From: Verrucomicrobiota bacterium
Lineage (GTDB): Bacteria; Verrucomicrobiota; Verrucomicrobiia; Limisphaerales; SIBE01
Reading direction: 5' to 3'
Length of the DNA: 60,890 nucleotides
Assembly (NCBI GenBank): GCA_016871515.1
Contig: VHDE01000019.1
Location: forward strand, 1-60,890
Shown: one piece after another, positions 42,936 through 53,700 of the stretch
Layout of the letters: each line of letters starts with the position of its first letter
Numbering within the stretch: position 1 is the first letter of the stretch
The notes under the pieces: generated by a model
The model's database searches: none
Told to the model about the DNA's origin: nothing
Seen by the model: the letters and a program-made list of their open reading frames with translations, nothing else
Position numbers and translations under genes: made by a program

Positions 42936-43363
42936 CTGGCCTTGCGCGGTTCCGTGTCAAAGCTGAATGTCGTAATGCCGTTGCGCTGGCATCGATCCAT
43001 GATTTCGAGCGTATCCTTGTTGAAACCGAGTTGGTCGAGCCGAATTCTGACAATAAGGTTGGGATTGCTTCTGAAATCTCTCACCAGATCCTTTTCGATC
43101 CGGTCAATAGGCATCTGTTGGCCGCCCAGCATGTAAGTTCCCTTCGAGCTGACTTCAACAACCCGGACGTTCTTAGGGTCAACTTTCGAGGTCGGTCCGC
43201 CTCCTTGCGGCAACTTCAGATCCATTCCGTGCTCGTGCGCCGATTTGATCGAAGGCGAAATAATGATGAAGATTATCAGCAACACAAACGCCAAGTCGAG
43301 CAATGGTGTGATATTAATATCACTGAGGGTGACCAAGGAATGGCGTTGGGAAAATCGGCGCAT
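42932..43363 (-). CDS. tolR: TolR/ExbD-family proton-channel subunit
   Basis: One transmembrane helix preceded by SDINITPLLDLAFVLLIIFI; the Asp in LLDLAF is the membrane residue essential for proton use in TolR/ExbD. The periplasmic domain (VRVVEVSSKGTYMLGGQQMP, then IRLDQLGFNKDTLEIMDRCQ) has the family length. Partner of TolQ encoded just upstream (10-base gap). Confidence 0.93.
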   Translation of the reverse strand: MRRFSQRHSLVTLSDINITPLLDLAFVLLIIFIIISPSIKSAHEHGMDLKLPQGGGPTSKVDPKNVRVVEVSSKGTYMLGGQQMPIDRIEKDLVRDFRSNPNLIVRIRLDQLGFNKDTLEIMDRCQRNGITTFSFDTEPRKAR

Positions 43364-43373
43364 TGCTGTTCGG

Positions 43374-44093
43374 TCATTCGACGTCGTCGTCGCGCAGAAA
43401 TTCGATTTCCATTCGAGAAACTAACGCTTGGGCAAAGTTGTCCAATTGGACGGTCATGACGCGCAGATTATGGACGAGCCAGTTGTAACCGAACATCGAT
43501 GGAATAGCGACGAGCAAGCCCGCCACAGTCGTCACCAATGCCGCCGCGACGCCGGGCGCCAGCGTTGGTAGATCGGCGCCGCCTTTTTGGGCGACATCAG
43601 TGAAAGCAATCATCACGCCCCAAACGGTGCCCAGCAGTCCCAGGAACGGCGCGCCACTGACTGCGACCGCCAGCAGGATCAGGCCCGATTCCAATTTGAT
43701 CGATTCCTGAGCAACGGCGCTTTCAAGCGTGCGTTTGACGTGTTCCATGGCCTTCAATGACACGCGTTTCTTTCGTCCTTCAGGCAAGCCTGCTTTGAGG
43801 CGATTGTCCAGTTCGACACATCCCTCCTCGTAAATGTTGAACAACGGACAGCCATCCACCTGAATGCGCCGGTCAAAAATCCCGAAGACATTTTTTTGGG
43901 TCCGAAATTCCGCGTCAAAATATTGGTTCATTTTTTTGGCGCGCTTCATTTGCATCGCCTTGGAAGCCATGATCGACCAGGCGAAGATGGAGAAAATGAT
44001 CAGGACGATGATGATTGCTTTGCCTTCGAGAGGGGCTTTGTCCCACACATAAAGCAACTCAACGTCGCCCAAAAAACAAACCGGAATATTCAT
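43374..44093 (-). CDS. tolQ: TolQ/ExbB-family proton-channel subunit
   Basis: MotA/TolQ/ExbB family: three transmembrane helices, GKAIIIVLIIFSIFAWSIMA, then LILLAVAVSGAPFLGLLGTV with WGVMIAF, then APGVAAALVTTVAGLLVAIP. The last two hold the conserved Gly and Thr residues of the channel. First gene of the tolQ-tolR-tolA-like-tolB-pal cluster, whose shared job is outer-membrane constriction at division. 239 aa is normal. The upstream 200 bases contain a family F palindrome at 44201-44240. Confidence 0.92.
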   Translation of the reverse strand: MNIPVCFLGDVELLYVWDKAPLEGKAIIIVLIIFSIFAWSIMASKAMQMKRAKKMNQYFDAEFRTQKNVFGIFDRRIQVDGCPLFNIYEEGCVELDNRLKAGLPEGRKKRVSLKAMEHVKRTLESAVAQESIKLESGLILLAVAVSGAPFLGLLGTVWGVMIAFTDVAQKGGADLPTLAPGVAAALVTTVAGLLVAIPSMFGYNWLVHNLRVMTVQLDNFAQALVSRMEIEFLRDDDVE

Positions 44094-44200
44094 TAACTGC
44101 TACGCCAAACACGCAATCGCTAGGCCAAAGATGGTTTAACGCTGGCTTGCCAATTGTCAAAGGCTTTCGATAGCGACTCGCATTTTCGGCATTTTCGGGC

Positions 44201-44240
44201 ATTCTGGGAGCGCGGACTCGGCGGTCCGCGCTCCCAGAAT
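44201..44240. repeat. Palindromic repeat, family F (GGGAGCGCGGAC type)
   Basis: ATTCTGGGAGCGCGGAC is perfectly paired with GTCCGCGCTCCCAGAAT around a 6-nt loop, a 17-bp stem. It sits between the divergent tolQ and permease genes. A related element is at 56502-56581. Confidence 0.9.
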
Positions 44241-44303
44241 CCCAATCGCTAAACTTTGAACTTTGAACCGTCCTTTCGCTTTGTTAGCGTCCCGCCGCAT
44301 CAG

Positions 44304-45458
44304 ATGAGTTCCCCGATTGATACCTCCCGTCCGTCACGAAAACGGGTCTGGCAACTTCAAGAAGGCGGATTGCTGCTGGTTATCGTTCTCCTCGGATTCC
44401 TGCTCACAGTGTTCGGCGGATCCGTTAAGGCGCCTCTCTTCGAGATCGGACCGGACGGTGAAAGGCAAAGAGTTTTCACCACCAACGCCGCGGGTGAACG
44501 TGAACCGGTTTTGATTGAGCGAAACAAATTCCTTAACGCTCAGAACCTGATTCAGTTGGCCAAGGACACGAGTTTCATCGCCATCATGGCAGTGGGAGCG
44601 ACCTTGGTCATCATTTCGGGCGGGATAGATTTGTCGGTTGGAGCGATCTATGCCCTCGCGTCTGTCTTGAGCGCTTTGGTCTTTCGCCTTTACGGGCCGG
44701 AGGGACCCTATGCGGGCGGCTCGATCTGGTTGGGTGTTGGATTGGGAATGCTGACCTGCGTCGGTATCGCGACATTGAGTGGCCTGCTGAACGGAGGAAT
44801 GATTGTGGCCCTTAGAGTGCACCCGTTCATCATTACCTTGGGGACGATGGCCATTTTTCGCGGCATTGCTTTTGTAATCACAACGGGCCAATCGGTCGGC
44901 GGTTTCCCGCAAGCTTTCCGAGAATTAGTGCTCTTTGGCGCTGGCGGCCAATCTTCCGGCGAAGGGCTGCGCTTGGTCCCCTTGGCTGTTATGGTGATTG
45001 TCGCTGTGGCCGGGTGGATTTACCTTTCACGACTCGCAGCGGGCCGTCGCATCTATGCCATCGGGGGGAACGAATTGGCCAGCCGGTTCAGCGGCATTCG
45101 CGTCGAACGGGTGAAACTCAGCGTCTATATCTACTCCGGGCTGACGGCAGGGATCGCGGCGTTGCTGGCATTGGGCTATTACGGGGCGGCCACGTCGGGC
45201 GACGGCCAGGGCTACGAATTGAACGTGATTGCTGCGGCGGTCGTTGGTGGAGCGAGTTTATCTGGCGGCAAAGGTTCTGCGCTTGGGGCCGTCCTAGGCG
45301 CGCTCCTCATTCAAATGATCAGCAGCGGCATCGTGATCCTGGGAATCGAGCAGAACTACAGTCAAATCATCATTGGGGCGGTCGTGATCATCGCCGTCGT
45401 CTTGGATCAGGTTAATTCTTGGGTAACGAAGCGGCGGTTGCTGACACAAGCTCCTTGA
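44304..45458 (+). CDS. RbsC-like ABC sugar permease (orphan)
   Basis: Permease of the BPD_transp_2/RbsC class: LVIISGGIDLSVGAIYALAS is the diagnostic stretch, and AIGGNELASRFSGIRVERVK marks the cytoplasmic loop. GGASLSGGKGSALGAVLGAL follows. About eight to ten hydrophobic spans. An extra ~45-residue hydrophilic insert (PLFEIGPDGERQRVFTTNA...) comes after the first helix. No ATPase or sugar-binding protein gene lies adjacent, so partners must be elsewhere or upstream on the other side of the window. ATG 44304 is chosen over 44256. Confidence 0.85.
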   Translation: MSSPIDTSRPSRKRVWQLQEGGLLLVIVLLGFLLTVFGGSVKAPLFEIGPDGERQRVFTTNAAGEREPVLIERNKFLNAQNLIQLAKDTSFIAIMAVGATLVIISGGIDLSVGAIYALASVLSALVFRLYGPEGPYAGGSIWLGVGLGMLTCVGIATLSGLLNGGMIVALRVHPFIITLGTMAIFRGIAFVITTGQSVGGFPQAFRELVLFGAGGQSSGEGLRLVPLAVMVIVAVAGWIYLSRLAAGRRIYAIGGNELASRFSGIRVERVKLSVYIYSGLTAGIAALLALGYYGAATSGDGQGYELNVIAAAVVGGASLSGGKGSALGAVLGALLIQMISSGIVILGIEQNYSQIIIGAVVIIAVVLDQVNSWVTKRRLLTQAP

Positions 45459-45531
45459 TTGTAGTCAGTCAGCACTGGCAGACGCGTGGCTCTGGTGGAT
45501 ATTTCGTTTCCAGGCAAAAGCGGGATCAACT

Positions 45532-45630
45532 TGGATCGACGGGCTGTCCGTGAGCGAAGTTCGAGTCATTCCGGAAGGGCGGAAGGGTGAGCTGTGGGTT
45601 GGCACTCTCGATGGTGGATTGAACCGGCTT
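45532..45630 (+). pseudogene. Two-component-regulator propeller fragment
   Basis: WIDGLSVSEVRVIPEGRKGE followed by LWVGTLDGGLNRL is one blade of the Reg_prop propeller of hybrid sensor kinases. No signal peptide, other blades or Y_Y_Y domain precede or follow it; the frame drifts into unrelated text. It is the front stub of a deleted sensor-kinase gene whose ATPase fragment continues in the next feature. Confidence 0.6.
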
Positions 45631-45640
45631 TCGTTTCAAA

Positions 45641-46168
45641 ATGAAGATGAAGATCACCTCGATCCCGCCGGAACTCCCATGTTGCGAACTAACCGCGCAA
45701 CGTCGGCGCAATCTGCTGATGGTCGCGAAAGAAGCGTTGCGGAACGCGGTGCAACATGCGCACGCGACGCGAGAGGCCGTTCGCCAGCGAGCACATCGCC
45801 GGTGCGAATACTGTCGCTTTCCGGAACACGTCTCAAACCTGCCGTTCCACGTCGAGCACATCGTAGCCAGCATCCATCGCCCGGACAACAGCCTGTTGAA
45901 TCCCGCGTGGGCGTGTCCTCGGTGTAATCTTAAGAAGGGGCTGAATCTTTCAACAATCGACGACCAGACCGGTCAGCAGGTTCATCTTTTTAATCCCCGC
46001 ACAATGGTGTGGCACAACCACTTCGCAGTTGGCAACGGCTGCATCGAAGGTATCACGCCATGCGGCCGCGGCACGGTGCGCCTGCTCGATATGAACGCCG
46101 AGAATCGCGTTGCCCACCGGCGAAAACTCATCGAGCAGGGCACTGGCCAGCCGGTTGACGCCAGATGA
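45641..46168 (+). CDS. Histidine-kinase remnant fused to an HNH endonuclease domain
   Basis: Residues ~9-43 (PPELPCCELTAQRRRNLLMV then AKEALRNAVQHAHATR) match the N-box region of sensor-kinase ATPase domains. Directly in frame, from residue ~46, an HNH nuclease domain follows: VRQRAHRRCEYCRFPEH, LPFHVEHIVASIHRPDNSLL, NPAWACPRCNLKKGLNLSTI and a conserved C-terminal part (HNHFAVGNGCIEGITPCGRG). The two Cys pairs form the zinc knuckle. The HNH part looks complete and undamaged; the kinase part is a scrap supplying a start codon, if the gene is expressed at all. The TGA overlaps the next gene (ATGA). Confidence 0.65.
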   Translation: MKMKITSIPPELPCCELTAQRRRNLLMVAKEALRNAVQHAHATREAVRQRAHRRCEYCRFPEHVSNLPFHVEHIVASIHRPDNSLLNPAWACPRCNLKKGLNLSTIDDQTGQQVHLFNPRTMVWHNHFAVGNGCIEGITPCGRGTVRLLDMNAENRVAHRRKLIEQGTGQPVDAR

Positions 46169-47049
46169 CGAATATGACACGGTGGCCGGCAACTAACATT
46201 GGCATTGTGAAAATCCGAAAGGCCGTTATTACGGCAGCTGGCCGAAACCAAAACCGGCTGCCCTTGCAAACGCTCGTGGACCGTGATGGAATCCAAAAGT
46301 CGGCGCTGCAGATTATCATCGAAGAAGCGGCCAGCACGGGAGTCGAGGAGATTTGCCTGGTCATTTGTCCGGGCGATCAAGCCGTCTACGCGGCGGCCGC
46401 TGGAAGTTGGGCCAAACGTTTGTTCTTCTACGAACAACTCGCTCCGTTGGGATACGGACATGCCCTGCATTGTGCGCATGATTTCGTGGCCGATGAACCG
46501 TTCCTCCATTTGGTCAGCGATCATCTTTACCTGAGCCGGGAATCGCGACGCTGCGCCCAGCAATTGGTCGAAGTGGCTGCCGCGGAGGCGTCCTCGGTTT
46601 CCGCGGTCCAGTCAACGCGTGAAGGCCAACTCCCCTATTACGGCGCCATTGGTGGCAAGGGTATTCCTAATCGCCCGCATCTCTACCTGATCGAACGCGT
46701 GCTCGAAAAACCGACGCCCACCGAAGCCGAACAACAACTCATCGTCCCCGGCCTGAGGGCAGGACATTATCTTTGTTTTTTCGGGATGCACGTTCTGACT
46801 CCGGCGATAATGGATATTCTGAGTGACAAGGTAAACGAGGCCGGCACGCGTATGCCGACTCAGCTTTCGTCCGCGTTGGTCAAGCTCGCGGAGCGTGAGC
46901 GCTGTCTGGCCTTCGAAGTTTCTGGACGCCGCTACAACATCGGCGTGAAGTTTGGCCTCCTGAATGCACAACTCGCGTTAGCCTTGGACGGCAATGACCG
47001 GGAGGAAGTGCTTGCACAATTGGTTGAGCTGCTGGCGCAACGACAATGA
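46165..47049 (+). CDS. Sugar-1-phosphate nucleotidyltransferase (GalU-like)
   Basis: Nucleotidyltransferase fold: IRKAVITAAGRNQNRLPLQT at the N-terminus (nucleotide loop; the usual GLGTR is altered to GRNQNR), APLGYGHALHCAHDFVADEP (the base-binding part with LGHA-like text), FLHLVSDHLYL (the metal Asp) and a C-terminal GxRYNIGVKFG. GalU and related UTP-glucose-1-phosphate uridylyltransferases are nearest. The altered loop makes the nucleotide uncertain. ATG 46165 or GTG 46207. It precedes by 43 bases the gene for a giant kinase/uridylyltransferase fusion, suggesting one pathway of nucleotide-sugar supply. Confidence 0.78.
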   Translation: MTNMTRWPATNIGIVKIRKAVITAAGRNQNRLPLQTLVDRDGIQKSALQIIIEEAASTGVEEICLVICPGDQAVYAAAAGSWAKRLFFYEQLAPLGYGHALHCAHDFVADEPFLHLVSDHLYLSRESRRCAQQLVEVAAAEASSVSAVQSTREGQLPYYGAIGGKGIPNRPHLYLIERVLEKPTPTEAEQQLIVPGLRAGHYLCFFGMHVLTPAIMDILSDKVNEAGTRMPTQLSSALVKLAERERCLAFEVSGRRYNIGVKFGLLNAQLALALDGNDREEVLAQLVELLAQRQ

Positions 47050-47092
47050 CCTTTCCCTGGCCCAACCTTGACACCCGCAGCTGCCAACCCCG

Positions 47093-50000
47093 ATGCATCG
47101 GCTGACTGAGATTATCACTTCGCCGGACCCTCATGTTCGGAATCGGTCGTTGGATTCGTTTTGCCACGCGGCCACACTCGGCGACTTGTTAGAGGAATGC
47201 GACGTCCTCGAGCGTTTCCGCAAGAGCAGTGGCAACCTGTATGAACGCGTCCGCGCGTTGTTTTTTCTTTACGCCATTCACCGTTTTCATCTTCCACTCA
47301 AATCAGGTTTCAATGGCAAAGGCCTGATTCCGTTCGCTGGTTACGATCATCTGTTGCAGCGCCGATTTGAGGAAGCGATCACTGCTTTTTTGCGCGCGCA
47401 AAAGGCGGCGGGACCAAACGACGCGATTTCGAGCGCTTTGGCGGCAGCTTACCACCAGTTGGGTTTCCAAACTTTGGCCGATCAAGTGCGCCGGAGCGTT
47501 CGCTCAGTGCGCGGCAATCAATGGATGTTCCGTATTGGACACCCGGTGGATCAGCCGCTCCGGATTCGCCCTGAACTCTTGCAACGCGTCGGTATCGACG
47601 GCGCGTTTCCGATTTTGCAGGAACGCACACCGGTGCGCATGGATTTATCACACAGCGCCTGGAGCGACATTTTCTTTCTCGGAATGGATTTTCCGGAAGG
47701 CGCGCGCGTCCTCAACGTCTCGATCGATCTTTGCGTCAAAGGACGCGAAAGTGCGCCGCAACCGCCCGTTGAAGCCTATCTTCGCGTGATCGATGAACCG
47801 GTGCTGCGACTGACCAGTATTGATTTAGGCGCCACCAGGGATATCACCGATTTGACGGAGGTCTTCGATTTCGCGCGAGATTATCTGGGCTTGCTCAAAG
47901 CGGCGATCATCGCGTCTGGAGTTGTCCCGCCCGGAATGGAAAGTTCCAGCCAAAGCTTGCCGGAATTGCTCGGTCGAATTGTTTCTCGCGGACACGGCCT
48001 CGAATTGGTCAGCAATGTTCGGAACATTCCGAAAGGTTCGCGCTTGGCCGTTTCGACGAACCTATTGGGCTGCCTGATCGCCGTTTGCATGCGAGCCACC
48101 GGCCAAGCGAAGTTGCTGACTGGCCCGCTCCGTGAAGAAGAACGGCGAATCGTGGCGGCGCGCGCAATTCTTGGTGAGTGGATCGCCGGTTCGGGGGGCG
48201 GATGGCAGGATTCAGGCGGCATTTGGCCTGGAATGAAACTCATCGAAGGCACGTTCGCCGGGGAGAACGACCCAGAAGCTGGCGTGAGCCGCGGCCGTCT
48301 TTTGCCGCGCCACAAGCTGCTCGACTTAACCGAGGCTTCGGCGGAAGTGCGGCAGAAACTGCAGGAGAGTCTCGTGCTTGTCCACGGCGGCATGGCGCAA
48401 AATGTAGGACCGATCCTGGAAATGGTGACCGAGAAGTATTTGTTGCGCTCGGAGGCCGAATGGCGCGGCCGCCAGGAAGCCATGACCATTTTGAATGAAG
48501 TTCTCGCGGCGTTGCGCGCGCAGGACATCCAGGCTTTGGGAGCAGCCACAACCCGCAATTTTTTCGGGCCGCTCCAAACCATCATTCCGTGGTCGAGCAA
48601 TTATTACACGGAGACTCTCATTGCCACCGTCAGGCGCGAATTCGGCGATAGGTTTTGGGGCTTTTGGATGCTGGGCGGAATGTCGGGCGGCGGAATGGGA
48701 TTTATCTTCGATCCCATCGATCAGCAGCGGGCGCGCACACGATTGGAGGAACTGATGCTCGCCAAGAAACGTGAGCTTCAAACTGCGCTTCCGTTTGCGA
48801 TGGACCCTGTCGTCTATGATTTCTCCATCAACGAAAACGGGACTTGCGCAACTTTGCTTGAAGATGAAGGAGCCTTATTGCCGCCCGGTTATTACGCTCT
48901 CATGGTTCCCAATTTGTTGCGAACCGATGCGCGAAAGCTTTCGTCGTTCAAGAGGTCTGAGCTCGACAGGTTTGGTTTTGCGTGCCGGGTCAAGCCGGAA
49001 CTCCGCGACATGGTCCAAGTCCTTTTTGACCGCTTGCTGCCTCAGGCCATTAAGAAAGAGGAAGGGCGGCGAACATTGCCAGCAATGCTCGATGAGTACG
49101 GGTTCGACCGCTCGCAACACGAACAAATCCGCGATGAGCTCAGAGCGGGACGCATTGGAATCGCGCAGAACCGATTGCCCGCCAGCGCGGCGCTTCGCGA
49201 CGCAGAACCGGACGATATTATTGATGCGACCGGCAATCTGCCATCGACGCACTACGAAACCGGCTTAAACGCGCTGAGAGATGGGCGGGTCGCGGTTGTT
49301 AGTCTTGCAGCGGGTCTCGGCACGCGCTGGACACAGGGCGCAGGAACGGTGAAAGCATTGCATCCGTTTTGCAAATTGAGCGGGAAACATCGCACCTTCC
49401 TGGAGACTCACCTTGCCAAGAGCCGCAAAACGGGACGCCTCTGCGGAACCCCTCTTCCGCACATCTTTACCACGAGCTACCTCACTCACGCTCCGATAGA
49501 ATCGTTCCTGGCGCGCGAGGACAATTACAGCTATGAGGGACCGCTTTTCTTGTCTCCAGGCCGCGCCGTGGGCTTGCGCATGATCCCAATGATTCGCGAC
49601 TTGCGGTTCGCGTGGGAGGAAATGCCGCAGCAACTCATGGATGAGCAAAAACAAAAAGTGCGCAAGAGCTTGCAAGCGGCACTCATGGATTGGGCAAAGC
49701 AAGCCGGTGAGGGCAATGACTACATGGACAACGTTCCACTCCAATGTTTGCATCCGGTCGGACATTGGTTTGAAATTCCGAACCTCTTCCGCAACGGCGT
49801 CCTGAAAAGCCTCTTCATGCGAAGGCCAAATCTAAAGTACCTCCTCCTGCACAACATCGACACATTGGGCGCCAATGTCGATCCGGCGTTACTCGGTCTG
49901 CATGTCCATTCCGGCGCGTGCCTAGGCTTTGAAGTGATCGCACGCCGGATTGATGATCGAGGCGGCGGCTTGGCGCGTGTCGATGGCCGCGTGCGATTGG

Positions 50001-50413
50001 TTGAAGGCTTGGCGATGCCGCGCGAACAAGACGAATTCAATCTCTCCTACTACAATTCGATGACGACTTGGGCTGACATCGACCTCCTCTTGAGCGCGTT
50101 TGCTTTAACGCGCGCCGACCTGGACAACGATGAGAAAGTTTCAGCCGCCATCCGCAATCTAGGCGCGAGAATGCCCACCTATGTGACCATTAAGGATGTC
50201 AAGAAACGTTGGGGCCATGGCCAAGAGGATATTCTTCCAGTCACGCAATTTGAGAAGTTGTGGGGCGACATGACGGCGCTTCCCGACGTCAACTGCAAAT
50301 TTATTGTGGTCCCGCGTCAACGCGGGCAACAACTCAAGGATCAAGCTCAGCTGGACGGCTGGCTGCGGGATGGCTCGGCCACTTATCTGGATACGCTTTG
50401 CGCGTGGGAATAG
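47093..50413 (+). CDS. GHMP-kinase-like / UDP-sugar pyrophosphorylase fusion, 1106 aa
   Basis: The N-terminal ~90 residues are helical and unassigned. From ~100 to ~620 it resembles the kinase half of FKP-type L-fucokinases: [20 protein letters not shown] (degenerate GHMP loop), [20 protein letters not shown] (the family's signature) and [15 protein letters not shown] (C-terminal GHMP loop). From ~705 the UDPGP-type pyrophosphorylase follows: [20 protein letters not shown] (nucleotide loop and Lys), [15 protein letters not shown], and [14 protein letters not shown] (metal Asp). Bacteroides FKP has the pyrophosphorylase first; here the kinase is first and the transferase is of the UTP type. 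It would turn a free sugar into a UDP-sugar in two steps (inference). Confidence 0.75.
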   Translation: MHRLTEIITSPDPHVRNRSLDSFCHAATLGDLLEECDVLERFRKSSGNLYERVRALFFLYAIHRFHLPLKSGFNGKGLIPFAGYDHLLQRRFEEAITAFLRAQKAAGPNDAISSALAAAYHQLGFQTLADQVRRSVRSVRGNQWMFRIGHPVDQPLRIRPELLQRVGIDGAFPILQERTPVRMDLSHSAWSDIFFLGMDFPEGARVLNVSIDLCVKGRESAPQPPVEAYLRVIDEPVLRLTSIDLGATRDITDLTEVFDFARDYLGLLKAAIIASGVVPPGMESSSQSLPELLGRIVSRGHGLELVSNVRNIPKGSRLAVSTNLLGCLIAVCMRATGQAKLLTGPLREEERRIVAARAILGEWIAGSGGGWQDSGGIWPGMKLIEGTFAGENDPEAGVSRGRLLPRHKLLDLTEASAEVRQKLQESLVLVHGGMAQNVGPILEMVTEKYLLRSEAEWRGRQEAMTILNEVLAALRAQDIQALGAATTRNFFGPLQTIIPWSSNYYTETLIATVRREFGDRFWGFWMLGGMSGGGMGFIFDPIDQQRARTRLEELMLAKKRELQTALPFAMDPVVYDFSINENGTCATLLEDEGALLPPGYYALMVPNLLRTDARKLSSFKRSELDRFGFACRVKPELRDMVQVLFDRLLPQAIKKEEGRRTLPAMLDEYGFDRSQHEQIRDELRAGRIGIAQNRLPASAALRDAEPDDIIDATGNLPSTHYETGLNALRDGRVAVVSLAAGLGTRWTQGAGTVKALHPFCKLSGKHRTFLETHLAKSRKTGRLCGTPLPHIFTTSYLTHAPIESFLAREDNYSYEGPLFLSPGRAVGLRMIPMIRDLRFAWEEMPQQLMDEQKQKVRKSLQAALMDWAKQAGEGNDYMDNVPLQCLHPVGHWFEIPNLFRNGVLKSLFMRRPNLKYLLLHNIDTLGANVDPALLGLHVHSGACLGFEVIARRIDDRGGGLARVDGRVRLVEGLAMPREQDEFNLSYYNSMTTWADIDLLLSAFALTRADLDNDEKVSAAIRNLGARMPTYVTIKDVKKRWGHGQEDILPVTQFEKLWGDMTALPDVNCKFIVVPRQRGQQLKDQAQLDGWLRDGSATYLDTLCAWE

Positions 50414-50795
50414 AATAGAATTGGCAACAACAGACAGGCGGGACGCCGTCCTGTTTGCAATGAATGTCAATATGAAATTCCGAGTGGCATCTCAGGCCGC
50501 CACGATCTGGCTTTGCGATCACCAACGCGCCGGAGCGCGCTGCTCACGCAGCTGAAGCGTAGGCTATCCAGCAGCGTCCAGGCTGAAGTTTGGAACGGAT
50601 CGCGTTTGCGGGCATTTCTGCAGCGTGAACGCTGCGCTCCTCAGCGGCGCCGGTCACCTCCAAAACTCGCCTTGCGCTGAAATTCTTTCTGTTCGGCTCA
50701 ATGCAATGCGGTAAAGTGCTTTCAGCATGCAGCGTTACTTCGTTTCTCGTCAGGTTAGCGGTGGCATGCTTTCCAAATTCTGTTCGTTACCTCCC
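50414..50795. other. Gene-free 0.38 kb with short palindromes
   Basis: GACAGGCGGGACGCCGTCCTGT at 50432-50454 is a minimal family A hairpin. GCAGCGTGAACGCTGC near 50620 resembles the hairpin at 58219-58246. The rest shows nothing, but a promoter for the large CotH gene should lie near its end. Confidence 0.5.
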
Positions 50796-53700
50796 ATGAG
50801 ATTGAATCGTTTTGCCAGGCTCCTGTTGTTCTTCACATTTTGGAGCGCCTCTTTGCAGCATGGCTTTAGCCAAGTGCTCATCAGTGAGTTTATGGCGAGC
50901 AATACCCGTTCGGTGCCCGACGAAGATGGCGACTACTCGGATTGGATCGAGATTTACAACGGCAGCCCCGAACCGGTGAATCTTGAAGGCTGGCATTTAA
51001 CCGATTCACCGACTGAGTTGGCGAAGTGGCGCTTTCCCAGCACCCTATTGTTGCCAAACGGTCGCACGATCGTATTTGCGTCGGAGAAGAACCGAGCTGT
51101 CGCTGGGGCTCAATTACACACGAACTTCAAAATATCGAGCGGCGGCGAGTACCTGGCTTTGGTCAAGCCCGATGGACGAACGGTCGCTTCCGCGTACACA
51201 CCGCAATACCCGGTGCAAGTTCCCGACATTTCATTCGGTGTGCCCATTCAGCAGACGGTGGTTCCTTTGATCCCGAACGCTGCGTCGGCCAAAGTGCTTG
51301 TCCCCGCGAATGACACCCTCGGAACTGCTTGGATCGATCCTGAATGGAACGATTCTGCCTGGACATCTATGCCGGCAGCGATCGGTTATGAAAGGGGAAG
51401 TCCAACACCAATTCAAATTCTCGTGGCCGACTCGGCAGCAGAGTTCTCGGGACGCCAAGGACAGGACAATTGGTCTTACGGTTACTACAACAAGACTACG
51501 GATAAGGTGACCGGTTACGCCGTGCCGGATTTTATTCCTTTTCCGCGAAGCGACGGCTATCCGAGCGCGAGCAATTTTTGGAATGGCACAACCTGGGATT
51601 GGTTCAAGGGCGATCCGCCAGGAACGGAAATTGGGCCAACCTACACTCGTCCAAACGGCATCAACAACGGGCATGAACATTGGCCGATTCGCCGTTGGGC
51701 AAGCGAAGTGTCCGGCACCCTGACCATAAAATGGAAGCTTGCAAAACAAGATCCAAACGGACGAGGCGTCACCGGTCGCGTCTTTCATCAAGGCCTGCAG
51801 AAAGATTTGGTCATCCTGGCGGGCGACAATATAACCGGGGTTGTCCGCACCAACATCCTCACCGATGTGAAGATCGGTGACTTCATTGATTTCGCTCTTG
51901 CTCCTGCCGGAGTCGCCAATTCGACTGATGATGGCTCAGACGCTTCCCATATGAGCGCGAGCATTCAGGTCACCGCGAGTTTGGGAAGCCAAGTTCAAGG
52001 CAACACAGAAGCCCTCATGCATGGCGTCGGGTCGAGCGCATATTTGCGCATCCCCTTTGTCGTTAGTGATCCTTCGGTCTTCGAATTTCTGACTATGCGG
52101 ATGAAGTATGACGATGGTTTCGCCGCTTACCTGAATGGCCTCGAAGTGGCGCGGCGCAACGCTCCGGATGATCTTACTTGGGCCTCCGCGGCCACAGCAG
52201 CGCGTGAGAATTCAGAGGCCGCCCAGTTCGAAGATTTCAATCTTTCGCATCGCCTTGGCTTGTTGCGTCCGGGGGGTAATCTTCTGGCGATCCATGCCTT
52301 GAACGCCAGCCCCGCCGATTCTGATTTTCTGCTTGTGCCGGAACTGCACGGCATCACAGCGAAACTGGAAGGCGTTAACCAGCGATACTTCTCCTTGCCG
52401 ACTCCAGGCGATCTCAATGGCCCCGGCAAAATCAATCTTGGCCCTCTCATTGTCGATGCGCTGCATTCGCCCGCGCTTCCGTCCAATGACGACGACATCA
52501 TCGTCACGGCGCGCATTGCGCCAACCTTTGAACCTGCCGATAAAGTGACTCTTTATTATCGTGTCATGTTTACGCCCGACGTGGCGGTTCCTATGTCCGA
52601 TGACGGACTCCACGGCGACGGCGCTCCTAATGACGGCGTGTATGGCGCCGTCATTCCCGCGAGCGCTTCGGCCGCCGGGCAGATGGTTCGTTATTATGTG
52701 ACCGCGACCGACAGCAGTGGCGATCTCTCGCGCTCGCCGCCGTATTTGGACCCGCGAAACTCTCCGCAATATTGGGGCGCCGTCGTCAACGATCCCACGG
52801 TCACAAGCGCTTTGCCAGTTCTGCAGTGGTTCATTCAGAACACGAGCGCGGCCGATAACACGGCCGGAACGCGTTCCTCGCTCTTCTTCGCCGGCGAATT
52901 CTACGACAATGTCGCCGTCAATCTTCACGGGCAATCGAGCAGCGGCTTTCCCAAGAAGAGCTACAATTTCGACATGAATACCGGACACCATTTCCGCTAT
53001 GACGCGAAACAGCGGAAAGTCGAGGACTTCAATCTGCTGACGACGTATCCAGACAAATCGCACATGCGGAATCTTTTGGCCTACGAAACCTACCGTGATG
53101 CCGGTTCTCCTTACCACATCGCCTTCGCTCTCCGAGTCCAACGCAATGGCGCATTCTTCAGCGACGCGCATTTCGTCGAGGACGGCGATGAAGATTATCT
53201 GGCGCGTCTTGGTTTGGACTCGAACGGCGCTCTCTACAAGATGTACAACGTGCTCGATAACGCGGCCGGCGGAGCTGAAAAGAAGACGCGCAAATACGAA
53301 AACAACGCCGACCTGCAAGCGTTGATCACCGGCGTCCGGCGCACTGGCACGGCGCGCACGCAATTCCTCTTCGACAACATTAACCTTCCGGCGATGGCGA
53401 ACTTCCTCGCCGCGATGATCATTACTGGCGGCGTCGATTGCTGTCACAAGAACTATTATGCGTATCGCGATTCCAACGGCACGGGCGAATGGCAGTATCT
53501 GCCGTGGGATGTGGATTTGACCTTTGGCCGCAATTGGAATTCCGCCAACACCTACTTCGATGACACGATGTTTCCGAACAACTCGCTTTTCATCGGCGAT
53601 AACAACCTGCTGATTAGCGCCCTCTTTGCGAACACCTCCTTTCGTCAGATGTATCTGCGCCGGGTTCGGACGCTCATGGATAATTTGCTGCAATCGACCA

